Source: a bacterium 1XD42-76 (lineage in GTDB: Bacteria; Bacillota; Clostridia; Lachnospirales; Lachnospiraceae). From it: DNA of 64,000 nt. Both the position numbers and the translations under genes were made by a program. Where the stretch lies: positions 62,001 through 126,000 of the forward strand of contig QZDW01000012.1 in the NCBI GenBank assembly GCA_009917545.1, in the 5' to 3' direction. The notes under the pieces are model-generated. The model saw only the letters and a program-made list of their open reading frames with translations. It did no database searches and was not told the DNA's origin. Below, one piece after another: positions 18,630 through 26,227 of the stretch. Position 1 is the first letter of the stretch, and every line of letters begins with the position of its first letter.

Positions 18630-18658
18630 AGCATAACAGTTTTGCACAATTTTGTCAA
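18630..18658 (-). promoter_or_regulatory. Consensus sigma-A promoter of the opp operon
   Basis: On the minus strand TTGACA (18653-18658), 17 bp, TATGCT (18630-18635). The leader of about 130 nt includes a CCTGTTTTTT...AAAAAACAGG hairpin just before the ribosome site region. Confidence 0.85.
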
Positions 18659-18757
18659 TTATTTTTACAGGGGTTTGTGCTTTTTTATCAAATCCTGTGA
18701 GATAAGCCAGCCCAAAAGGTATTGTATTTACTATACACAGCTGTAAAAACAGCAGAT

Positions 18758-19633
18758 TCAGGAAAAAACGCCGGAACCGATCTCTTCTCTCGTTCCGGCC
18801 AGACGGCTCCGCAGCCGCTTTGTATCTTCCGCATCGTGCATGGCCACAAAATATGCAAGAAGCCCGGCGGCTGATGTCATTCCGAGAATCGAATTGTAAT
18901 AGAACAGATCATGGTTATCACACGAAAGCACCACAGTCGCATGAGCGGCCGCAGGCGCAGAAAGTTTATCCGTCACCAGGATCATAGGCACATGCCTCTT
19001 CAGAAGATACCTGGCTGTGTTATAAATAAATTTCGGATATCCCGGCGTGGAGAAGATCACTACGGCGTCCTCTGGATTGATATGGCACATATAATTACTG
19101 TACAGCGCACGGCTTATATTTCCCAGATCCATCGTCCTGATTCCGACCGTCATCAGCCGTCTGGTAAAAAACATGGACAAAGACGACGTGATTTCACTCC
19201 CCACAACATACAAGCTCTGAGCCTGTTTAATAATGGAAGAGGCTTCCTGGATCTGCTCCAGGGAAATCCTCGAATATGTATTCTGTATCACATTATGTTC
19301 ATTCGCAATAAACTTTTGAAGCAGAACCTCTTTATCCAGGTCATGGATCTCATATTTTTTCTGATGCCCGGGCTCCTTCCCCCAGGTCTCACTGCGCCCA
19401 AGTCTGGCCTGTAAATGTTCCCTCAATCGCTTTTTCAGATCTACAAAGCTGGCAAAGCCGGCCTTTTTCACAAATCGCAGGATTGTTACCTCCGTAACCC
19501 CCAAAGTCTCCGAAAGATCTTTTAAGGAAAGAAAACATACCTCATCCGGATAGGTAAACATGTAGTCTGCAATCCGCTGCTGGGTCGTGCTTAACGTCTC
19601 ATACTTTTCATATACTTCCTCAAAAATGTTCAT
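18758..19633 (-). CDS. RpiR-family transcriptional regulator (HTH + SIS)
   Basis: A 291-residue regulator. The N-terminal HTH_6 domain (1-75) has LSTTQQRIADYMFTYPDEV and VTEVTILRFVKKAGF; the C-terminal SIS domain (about 115-270) contains SLYVVGSEITSSL and VIFSTPGYPKFI. SIS domains usually sense phosphosugars. The start at 19633 follows GAGGGGGAATC; an upstream extension of the frame is not family-like. It lies directly before the opp operon on the same strand with its own stop 262 bp ahead of oppA. It is a plausible regulator of that operon, but the ligand and targets are unknown. Confidence 0.9.
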   Translation of the reverse strand: MNIFEEVYEKYETLSTTQQRIADYMFTYPDEVCFLSLKDLSETLGVTEVTILRFVKKAGFASFVDLKKRLREHLQARLGRSETWGKEPGHQKKYEIHDLDKEVLLQKFIANEHNVIQNTYSRISLEQIQEASSIIKQAQSLYVVGSEITSSLSMFFTRRLMTVGIRTMDLGNISRALYSNYMCHINPEDAVVIFSTPGYPKFIYNTARYLLKRHVPMILVTDKLSAPAAAHATVVLSCDNHDLFYYNSILGMTSAAGLLAYFVAMHDAEDTKRLRSRLAGTREEIGSGVFS

Positions 19634-19769
19634 GATTCCCCCTCGGCCATATACAGACGGCCCGTTCTTGTTCCATTGTACCGTAGCTGCGGACAAATGT
19701 CCACTGGTTTCTGCATCCAGAATTCCAGGTGAATATTTTGGCCGAAAGCCTTTATTTTTTCCCAAAAAT

Positions 19770-19777
19770 GCCGATAT
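19770..19777 (+). promoter_or_regulatory. Possible sigma-D-type -10 element (GCCGATAT)
   Basis: GCCGATAT is an exact match to the Bacillus sigma-D -10. The position 15 bp upstream reads TTTA instead of TAAA, so the -35 is weak. No better sigma-A promoter is seen before the gene at 19828. Confidence 0.35.
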
Positions 19778-19827
19778 ATTCCATAAAGATATTATCTTAC
19801 ATTTTACTTATAAAAAGGAGGATTCTT

Positions 19828-20472
19828 ATGCAGATTGGTCAGGAATTTGCTGTCAATCAGTACAGCCAGGCAATTCAGCCTTCCGTTTCCGTAAATACTG
19901 CGGCTGCGGCCGGCGAAGTAAAGCAGAACGGTTCCAAGACTGCCGAAGCTGCAAACGGCTCTGCCAAGCCTGATATGGACCGCGTAGAGTTGAGCAAGGA
20001 TGCAAAAGATGTTACCAAGATGAGCGCTAAGGACCGCGCCTCTCTCGTAGAGAGTTTAAAGTCCGATCTGGCAAACCAGATGTCGCGTTTCACGAATATG
20101 ATGGTGCAGAACTTCCAGAAGCAGGGGATCACCGCTTCTATGGCACAGGGTGATGATTTCTGGAAAATGATGGCCAGCGGCAATTTTACGGTTGACGCCA
20201 AGACAAAGGCTGACGCGCAGGCCGCTATTTCTGAGGATGGTTTCTGGGGCGTGAAGCAGACTTCACAGAGAATTTTCGATTTCGCTGCTGCAATGGCAGG
20301 TGACGATCCTGAAAAGATGAAAACATTCCAGGCTGCAGTCGAGAAGGGCTTCAAGCAGGCAGGAGAAGCCTGGGGCGGCGATCTTCCGGCGATTTCCGGT
20401 CAGACGCACGACGCAGTCAATAAACTGTTTGATGACTATTATGCTTCCAAGGGTGTGGCGGCAGCCAGCTAA
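19828..20472 (+). CDS. Conserved small protein of unknown function
   Basis: A 214-residue soluble protein without signal peptide or membrane segment. The N-terminal third is low-complexity (Ala, Ser, Lys) and resembles the disordered starts of secreted or flagella-linked proteins; residues 60-210 are helical with conserved-looking blocks ANQMSRFTNMMVQNFQKQG, EDGFWGVKQTSQRIFDFA and GGDLPAISGQTHDAVN. I recall similar proteins in anaerobic Firmicutes, sometimes labelled hydrogenase-4 component G; nothing in the sequence supports that label. It has AAAGGAGG before the ATG, its own terminator, and a sigma-D-like -10 upstream. Function unknown. Confidence 0.75.
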   Translation: MQIGQEFAVNQYSQAIQPSVSVNTAAAAGEVKQNGSKTAEAANGSAKPDMDRVELSKDAKDVTKMSAKDRASLVESLKSDLANQMSRFTNMMVQNFQKQGITASMAQGDDFWKMMASGNFTVDAKTKADAQAAISEDGFWGVKQTSQRIFDFAAAMAGDDPEKMKTFQAAVEKGFKQAGEAWGGDLPAISGQTHDAVNKLFDDYYASKGVAAAS

Positions 20473-20484
20473 ACCCTGTATCAG

Positions 20485-20533
20485 GGCATGTACCACGCTC
20501 TCAGGTGAGCAGGTACATGCCTGCCTGTTTTTT
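20485..20533 (+). terminator. Rho-independent terminator
   Basis: GGCATGTACC (20485-20494) pairs with GGTACATGCC (20512-20521) with an inner GCTC/GAGC stem, followed by TGCCTGTTTTTT. Confidence 0.9.
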
Positions 20534-20542
20534 CTGATTTTC

Positions 20543-21439
20543 CTATTTGTCAATCATCTCATACAGTTTTCCCAGCGCCTCCCGGATTCCTCCGACCTCG
20601 TTAATCAGTCCCTGTTCCACTGCTGCCTTTCCCACCAGAACCGTACCCAGATCTTTTGTCAGCATTTTCGTATTATGCATCAGTCCCTTCAAATCTTCAT
20701 AAGAAATCCCGCTGTGGCTCGAAACAAAGCTTAAAATCCGGTCCTGTATCATCTCAAAATAATCATATGTCTGTACAGCTCCGATTACCATCCCGGTCAT
20801 GCGTACCGGATGAATCATCATAGTGCCTGTGGGGACAATAAAAGAATAGTCGGTCGCTACCGCTAACGGCACCCCGATCGAATGGCTGTCTCCGATCACT
20901 AATGAGACCGAAGGTTTGCTCAAAGATGCCAGCATTTCCGCCAGTGCCAGCCCACAGCTCACATCACCGCCTACCGTATTGATGAGGACAAGGACGCCTT
21001 CGATTTCCTTATCGTCCTCCACTCTGGCAAGTTCAGGCAAAATATGTTCATACTTCGTTGTTTTCATACTTCCTGACAGATTTTCGTGCCCCTCGATCTC
21101 ACCAATAACCGAGAGAAGGTGAATCCGTCCCTTCATTTCCCCGCCAAGAGTAAGCTGGCCGTTTTCCTTGATTCGTTCTTCCTCTTCCCTGGTCCTGCTG
21201 TCGGTACGCTTCCCTTTGCCCGCAGAATTATTCTCTGTTGTCTGCTCCTCTTTTCGGCAGGCTGCGGCTGTTTCCGGCTGTTCCCTGTTTCCACAGGCTG
21301 TAGTTCCTTTAGCCTGCTCTCCTCTTCGGCAGGCTGCGGCTGTTTCTGACTGCTCTTTTCTCCGGCAGTCCGCGGTCTCCTCTTTCCTCGCTGCGTTTTC
21401 CGGTCCATACCCAAGCCAGGGCGTAAATACATCCTGCAT
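20543..21439 (-). CDS. ClpP-class serine protease, TepA/YmfB-like, with repeat-rich N-terminus
   Basis: A 298-residue member of peptidase family S14. The core (about 95-295) resembles Bacillus TepA, a ClpP-like protein linked to protein translocation. Triad candidates are Ser187 in GDSHSIGVPLAVA, His210 in MMIHPVR and Asp263 in LTKDLG. Residues 18-75 form an unusual hydrophilic segment built from imperfect repeats around TAAACR and EEQ, with four cysteines; this is not part of the family core. ATG at 21439 is preferred since AAGGAG lies 9 bp upstream; an in-frame GTG at 21460 is possible. The ribosome site lies inside a long inverted repeat. Confidence 0.85.
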   Translation of the reverse strand: MQDVFTPWLGYGPENAARKEETADCRRKEQSETAAACRRGEQAKGTTACGNREQPETAAACRKEEQTTENNSAGKGKRTDSRTREEEERIKENGQLTLGGEMKGRIHLLSVIGEIEGHENLSGSMKTTKYEHILPELARVEDDKEIEGVLVLINTVGGDVSCGLALAEMLASLSKPSVSLVIGDSHSIGVPLAVATDYSFIVPTGTMMIHPVRMTGMVIGAVQTYDYFEMIQDRILSFVSSHSGISYEDLKGLMHNTKMLTKDLGTVLVGKAAVEQGLINEVGGIREALGKLYEMIDK

Positions 21440-21448
21440 AGCAAAAAT

Positions 21449-21508
21449 CTCCTTTTCCACACATTTTCATAGCTGTTACACTATTTCTTAGTTTGTGTGA
21501 AAAAGGAG
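21449..21508 (-). promoter_or_regulatory. Inverted repeat that can sequester the tepA-like Shine-Dalgarno
   Basis: CTCCTTTTCCACACA (21449-21463) and TGTGTGAAAAAGGAG (21494-21508) are complementary over 15 positions with one mismatch and a 30-nt loop. In a minus-strand transcript coming through from the gene upstream, the downstream arm contains the AAGGAG used by the start at 21439, which would be paired. Confidence 0.65.
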
Positions 21509-21517
21509 ATTCTATTC

Positions 21518-23167
21518 CTAATCCCCGATTACATTAATGATACGAACCGGTGTCCGGTAATTCCAGGCCGAAATCTTGATTCCGCTTCTGCGGCTGGCTG
21601 CATGGATGATCTGGCCGTTGCCGATATACATGGCAACATGATTGATACGTCCACTGCTGTTCCCGTAGAAAATCAGATCTCCTGGCCGCATCTCACTCGA
21701 TTTGATCTGCTTCCCACGTTTGGCCTGATCTCCGGAATAATGCGGCAGGGAAATGCCAAAGTGTTTTAACACAGACATCGTAAAGCCGGAGCAGTCTGCA
21801 CCTTTTGTCAGGCTTGTACCGCCCCATACGTAAGGATTACCCAAAAACTGCATGGCGTAGTTGACGATCTGATTCCTGAGCGAAGCTTTCTCCTCTGCCG
21901 GTGAAAACTTAATCGCCTCTGCAAGCGCATAGCGCACATCAACATAGTCTGTCGAGACATAAGCTGTCGTCACTTCATTGCTGTCACTGTCGCCCTCACC
22001 GCCCTCGTCGAATTCAATCTGTACCCAGCCGTCTGTCTGGGAAACAACATGATAACGCTCATTGTTGGAAATCTGGGTCCAGATCTTTGCTTCGGTAGAT
22101 GGTTCAGTTCTGGCGTTTAATTTATCTGTACTGACAACTGCCATCAGTTCCGCGTGCTCCATCGCCGCCTCTCTGGCCGCGTCCCCTGTCAGTATGTAAT
22201 CGCCCTTTACATATCCGGTAATTTTGCCCGAACGAATCTTGTACCAGCCGTCTAACTCCTCTAAAATCTCACAGCCTGCATAGCTGGGAAGCTTACCAAT
22301 CACCTTTGCATTCTCCCCGGCTCCGTCGCGGATATTCAGATAGCTTGTTACATTCGACACACCGGGCCGGTCGTAATAATTGAGAACCATTGCGATCATG
22401 TCGAGCTTCCTGGCTTCGTTGAGACACAGCCGTCTCTCGGCATATTCGGCAGAGATATAGCCGCTGGGAATCTGATACCACCCATTCTCTTCTCCCTTGA
22501 TCTCATACCGTTCATTTTCCAGACACTGTCCTACAACGTCATTGTCCTTAGACGGCCCGGAACGGATATTCAGATTATCTGTCAGCACCACAGCACGGTC
22601 TATGACAAGCGGTCTGGCTTCATTCTTTGCCTCATCCCCTGTCAGTACATACTGGGAACTGATATATCCGTCAATTCCTCCGGACGTAATATGATACCAG
22701 CCGTCCAGGCTCTCTAAAATCTCACAGGCGCTGTCTCCCAGAAGCTTTCCGACTACCTGGGCCCCGGACTCCGGACTCTTTCTGATATTCAGATAGCCGG
22801 ATACTTTAATAATACCCATATTCGAGTACGAATCAATCACTGCCTGCACCTCGGCTTCCCGTCTTGCTGCTTCGGCGGCCGCTTCTGATTCTGCGATCGA
22901 CTGCTCCTCGGCCTGCCTTGACCGGGATTCTTCCTCTGACCGGGCCTCCATCGACTCAAGTGCCGATGAGCTCTCGATACTCTCGGCCACAGAGGATTGC
23001 TCTGTATCGCGTTTTTTCATCGAACGGCTGACGAGAAAAATCCCCCCCGCCGCCAGGCAGACTGCCAGAGCAGCAGCCGCATATTTTTCATAAGGAGGAC
23101 GGTTGCGCTTTCTTCTCGCCCTGCTCAACGAAGCTTTGTAATCTATCGGCTTTTTTTCCTCTCCCAT
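21518..23167 (-). CDS. SH3b-NlpC/P60 peptidoglycan hydrolase, membrane-anchored
   Basis: A 549-residue envelope hydrolase. A basic cytoplasmic N-terminus, one membrane segment (about 29-48) and a Ser/Glu/Ala-rich helical stalk (55-110) lead into four bacterial SH3 domains at about 115-175, 190-245, 268-326 and 340-412. The NlpC/P60 domain occupies about 430-549 with Cys459 (GADCSGFTM), His510 (INHVAMYIG) and His522 (IIHAAS). SH3b domains bind the wall and position the endopeptidase. The end of the protein is very similar to the other NlpC/P60 protein at 8906-9958. ATG at 23167 is preferred over GTG at 23173 because of GGGAG 8 bp upstream. Confidence 0.93.
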   Translation of the reverse strand: MGEEKKPIDYKASLSRARRKRNRPPYEKYAAAALAVCLAAGGIFLVSRSMKKRDTEQSSVAESIESSSALESMEARSEEESRSRQAEEQSIAESEAAAEAARREAEVQAVIDSYSNMGIIKVSGYLNIRKSPESGAQVVGKLLGDSACEILESLDGWYHITSGGIDGYISSQYVLTGDEAKNEARPLVIDRAVVLTDNLNIRSGPSKDNDVVGQCLENERYEIKGEENGWYQIPSGYISAEYAERRLCLNEARKLDMIAMVLNYYDRPGVSNVTSYLNIRDGAGENAKVIGKLPSYAGCEILEELDGWYKIRSGKITGYVKGDYILTGDAAREAAMEHAELMAVVSTDKLNARTEPSTEAKIWTQISNNERYHVVSQTDGWVQIEFDEGGEGDSDSNEVTTAYVSTDYVDVRYALAEAIKFSPAEEKASLRNQIVNYAMQFLGNPYVWGGTSLTKGADCSGFTMSVLKHFGISLPHYSGDQAKRGKQIKSSEMRPGDLIFYGNSSGRINHVAMYIGNGQIIHAASRRSGIKISAWNYRTPVRIINVIGD

Positions 23168-23274
23168 GTACACCTCTCCCTAAAAGAGTCTTTCCTGTTG
23201 GATTCATCTGTCCATACTGGTATCAGTGTAGCATAAAAGAGCGAAAAATGCAAAAATAAAAGTCTTACAATATT

Positions 23275-24282
23275 TTATAGAATTTCTTTGTATACACGAA
23301 GGACATTTCTATAGAAAATCTTTTCGATTTCTTCTTCTGTAAATCCGTTCTTTCTGAGGCTTTCCTCCAGAATCGGCAGGTCAGAGGCATCCTTCATCTC
23401 AAAGGAACTGGTAATACCATCAAAATCCGACCCCAGCCCCACACACTCGATGCCGCCAGTCTTTATCATATGGCGGATATGGCGGGCGATATCCGTCACG
23501 GAAACCTTCATGGGGCTCCCCTGTTCTTCCTGATTCCGCAGAAAATCCGGATAGAAATTGATACCGATTACGCCACCTTTTTCGGCGATTCCCCGGATCA
23601 TCTCGTCCGTCAGGTTTCTTGAATGCCGGCATACAGCCCTGGCATTGGAATGGCTGGCCACAAAAGGCCGTCTGGCGTGAGCAATCACATCAAGAATTCC
23701 TTTGTCCCCCAGATGAGAGACATCGGCAATCATGCCAAGGCGCTCCATTTCTTCCAGAAATTCAAATCCCTTTTCTGTCAGCCCCTGTTCCGTCTCAGGT
23801 ACAAAGTATGCCGCCGGTGCTCCCTCCTGTTCCAGACGGTTTGGCCACGCAAGTTCATTGGGGAAATTCCAGGTAAACGTAAACATCCGTACCCCGAGCT
23901 CATAAAAGATTCTCAGATATTCTGCCTTTCCCTCACAGATTCCGCCCTCTTCCATCGTAAGCAGAGCCGAGATCCGGCCGTTTTTCCAGTTTTCCTCGAT
24001 GTCCTGATAGCTTCTTGCAATCCCCACAAGCTCCGGGTATTTCCGCATCTCGCTGAAAAATGTGTCGATCATCATAAATGCATATTCGGGAAGCGGCTGA
24101 TTGCGCTCTGCCATATGCTTCATATGGACAAAAACAGCAAAATTCTGTAAAAGATAATCTCCCTTTTTAAGCTTTTCCAGATCAATATGTAACCCGTTTT
24201 TCAGGATTCCGCATGCCTCACCGGCCTGCCGTTTTTCGTAGATCTCCAAAATCGTGTCGCAGTGCATATCTGCTGCTTTCAT
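23275..24282 (-). CDS. Membrane dipeptidase-like M19 metallopeptidase
   Basis: A 335-residue peptidase family M19 protein, a zinc dipeptidase acting on dipeptides, sometimes with D-residues. Metal and active-site regions are visible: DMHCDTILE at the start, LLTMEEGG (bridging Glu), DVSHLGDKG, VASHSNARAV and GLGSDFDGI. No signal peptide is seen, so it is cytoplasmic. It lies 34 bp after the MacB-like permease gene and likely ends that operon. The link between an efflux-type ABC system and a dipeptidase is unexplained; it may just be read through. Confidence 0.92.
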   Translation of the reverse strand: MKAADMHCDTILEIYEKRQAGEACGILKNGLHIDLEKLKKGDYLLQNFAVFVHMKHMAERNQPLPEYAFMMIDTFFSEMRKYPELVGIARSYQDIEENWKNGRISALLTMEEGGICEGKAEYLRIFYELGVRMFTFTWNFPNELAWPNRLEQEGAPAAYFVPETEQGLTEKGFEFLEEMERLGMIADVSHLGDKGILDVIAHARRPFVASHSNARAVCRHSRNLTDEMIRGIAEKGGVIGINFYPDFLRNQEEQGSPMKVSVTDIARHIRHMIKTGGIECVGLGSDFDGITSSFEMKDASDLPILEESLRKNGFTEEEIEKIFYRNVLRVYKEIL

Positions 24283-24317
24283 ACAAAATCCCCCTTTTCT
24301 TGTTTTCCCTTGTTCCT

Positions 24318-25502
24318 CTAATCACTTCTCAGAGCGTCGATCGGATTCAGCCTGGCAGCCCTGCTCGCCGGCATATATCCAAAAATCAATCCGATTCCTA
24401 CAGAGACGGAAAAAGAAACTACGACTGCCGTTAATGTGGGCGGAGCGCTGATGCCCATAAGTGCACCAATACCGGTACAGGCGGCCGCTCCAAATACGAT
24501 TCCAATCATTCCTCCAATGGTGCTGGTGACAGCCGCCTCGATCACGAACTGCTGTAAAATCACCCGCCGTTTTGCCCCCAGCGCCTTACGGATACCGATT
24601 TCCCTGGTCCGCTCAGTCACGGATACCAGCATAATATTCATGACACCGACACCGGCTACCAGGAGGGAAATCCCTGCAATACCACCAAGCATCATGGACA
24701 TCATGGCAATCTGCTCGTTTAAGGAATCCATCAGAGAGCTCATCGCTGTCACGGAATACAGATTGGAGTTTTTCATTTTCCCATACAAAAAATCCTTTAT
24801 GGCCGTCGTGCATTCTTCCGTCCGGCTGATATCGCTGGATGTGAAAATGTAATTGTTGATGACAGCGTTCCTTGACATTTTCACAGCGCGCGAATATGGG
24901 ATCCAGACAAAATCATCCGTACATCCGTCGTCAAAATCAGATGCGTTCTCTGTCTGGCGCTCTGCGACGCCGACGATCGTATAGGAATCACCGTTGAGCT
25001 TGATCTCTTCTCCCAGGGCATTCTCAGAACTGCCATAGAGCTCCGTAGCCACGTAGGCGCCGACTACAGCCGTCTTCTGGCGCGAGGCCATGTCAGAATA
25101 CAGAAGATTCCTGCCGTATTCGATCTGATATCCCATAATATCCAGATATTCCTCACTGTAGCCGCCTACTGTCGTGGCATCCATACTGTCCGAGTCATGC
25201 TTAACCGTCACACTGACCTGCACATTCGGTGTCATTTGCTCGAACAGTTCTGCATTTTCCCCGTAGAACTCATAGAACTCATCCACGTCAATACTGCGTG
25301 AGGGCAGAGCTGTATAGCGGACTGTAATCCGGTTGACCCCCATGCTGGTAAAGCTCTCCACCATGTACGACATGTAACCGTTTACGATACTGACCAGGAT
25401 AATGACAGAGGCCACGCCGATGATAATCCCAAGCATCGTGAGGAACGAACGCATTTTATTGCCCCAGATGCTTTTTAAAGCCATTTTAAATGATTGCAGC
25501 AT
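24318..25502 (-). CDS. MacB-type ABC transporter permease
   Basis: A 394-residue permease with a MacB_PCD periplasmic core and FtsX domain. One membrane helix near the N-terminus (FLTMLGIIIGVASVIILVSI) is followed by an extracellular domain of about 210 residues and three C-terminal helices; the RTREIGIRKALGAKRRVIL segment is diagnostic. It overlaps the ATPase gene by 17 bp. With the ATPase and membrane-fusion protein it forms a tripartite-like system that in Gram-positives exports peptides or drugs or works as a mechanotransducer; substrate unknown. Confidence 0.93.
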   Translation of the reverse strand: MLQSFKMALKSIWGNKMRSFLTMLGIIIGVASVIILVSIVNGYMSYMVESFTSMGVNRITVRYTALPSRSIDVDEFYEFYGENAELFEQMTPNVQVSVTVKHDSDSMDATTVGGYSEEYLDIMGYQIEYGRNLLYSDMASRQKTAVVGAYVATELYGSSENALGEEIKLNGDSYTIVGVAERQTENASDFDDGCTDDFVWIPYSRAVKMSRNAVINNYIFTSSDISRTEECTTAIKDFLYGKMKNSNLYSVTAMSSLMDSLNEQIAMMSMMLGGIAGISLLVAGVGVMNIMLVSVTERTREIGIRKALGAKRRVILQQFVIEAAVTSTIGGMIGIVFGAAACTGIGALMGISAPPTLTAVVVSFSVSVGIGLIFGYMPASRAARLNPIDALRSD

Positions 25503-26205
25503 ATTCTTTTACGTCTCCGTCAAAATTGATTTTCCCGTCATAAATCCGTACCACGCGCTCTGCTTCCAGTGCGATCGAGCTGTCATGCGTAATCATCACG
25601 ATCGTATTGCCCTCCCAGTTTAACTTTTTTAAAAAGTCCAGTACGTCACGGCCGGTCCTGGAATCAAGCGCACCCGTCGGTTCGTCGGCCAGAATCAGGG
25701 AAGGGTTCCCGGCCAGCGCTCTGGCAATGGAAACTCTCTGCTGCTGGCCGCCGGAAAGCTGGCTGGGAAAACTTCTCCATTTTTCCTTTAATCCCACGCG
25801 TTCCAAAGATTCCAGTGCCCGCTCCCGCCGTTCCCAGGTATCCATACCGGCATAGAGCAGCGGAAGCTCCACATTTTCCAGAAGATTCAGCTTCGGGAGC
25901 AGATTATACTGCTGGAAAACGAAGCCGATACGGCTGTTGCGGATCTCAGCCAGTTCGTTGTCGCTCATATCGCTGACATCATTCCCTGCCAGATAATACT
26001 CGCCATCCGTCGGCACATCCAATGCGCCGATAATGTTCATCAACGTCGATTTGCCGCTTCCTGATTTTCCTACGATCGCCACAAATTCTCCTTCACAGAT
26101 TGCAAGATTGATGCCGTCATTGGCACGAACCTCCTCCTCGCCCATATAGTATATCTTATAAATATTCCTTAAGTCAATAAGCGGCGTTTTTCCGGCCTCG
26201 TTCAT
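25486..26205 (-). CDS. MacB-type ABC transporter ATP-binding protein
   Basis: A 239-residue ATPase of the LolD/MacB/FtsE group. Walker A GKSGSGKSTLMNIIG, signature LSGGQQQRVSIARALA, Walker B LILADEPTGALDSRTG and H-loop MITHDSSIA are clear. GGAGGATGC sits before the ATG. It lies 22 bp after the membrane-fusion gene and overlaps the permease gene, so the three are co-translated. Confidence 0.95.
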   Translation of the reverse strand: MNEAGKTPLIDLRNIYKIYYMGEEEVRANDGINLAICEGEFVAIVGKSGSGKSTLMNIIGALDVPTDGEYYLAGNDVSDMSDNELAEIRNSRIGFVFQQYNLLPKLNLLENVELPLLYAGMDTWERRERALESLERVGLKEKWRSFPSQLSGGQQQRVSIARALAGNPSLILADEPTGALDSRTGRDVLDFLKKLNWEGNTIVMITHDSSIALEAERVVRIYDGKINFDGDVKEYAAII

Positions 26206-26227
26206 AAAGCATCCTCCCTCCTTTTAT

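Noticed and set aside
21230-21400. Repeats that might be a CRISPR-like array
   Set aside because: They are in-frame protein-coding repeats within the TepA-like gene, without unique spacers.
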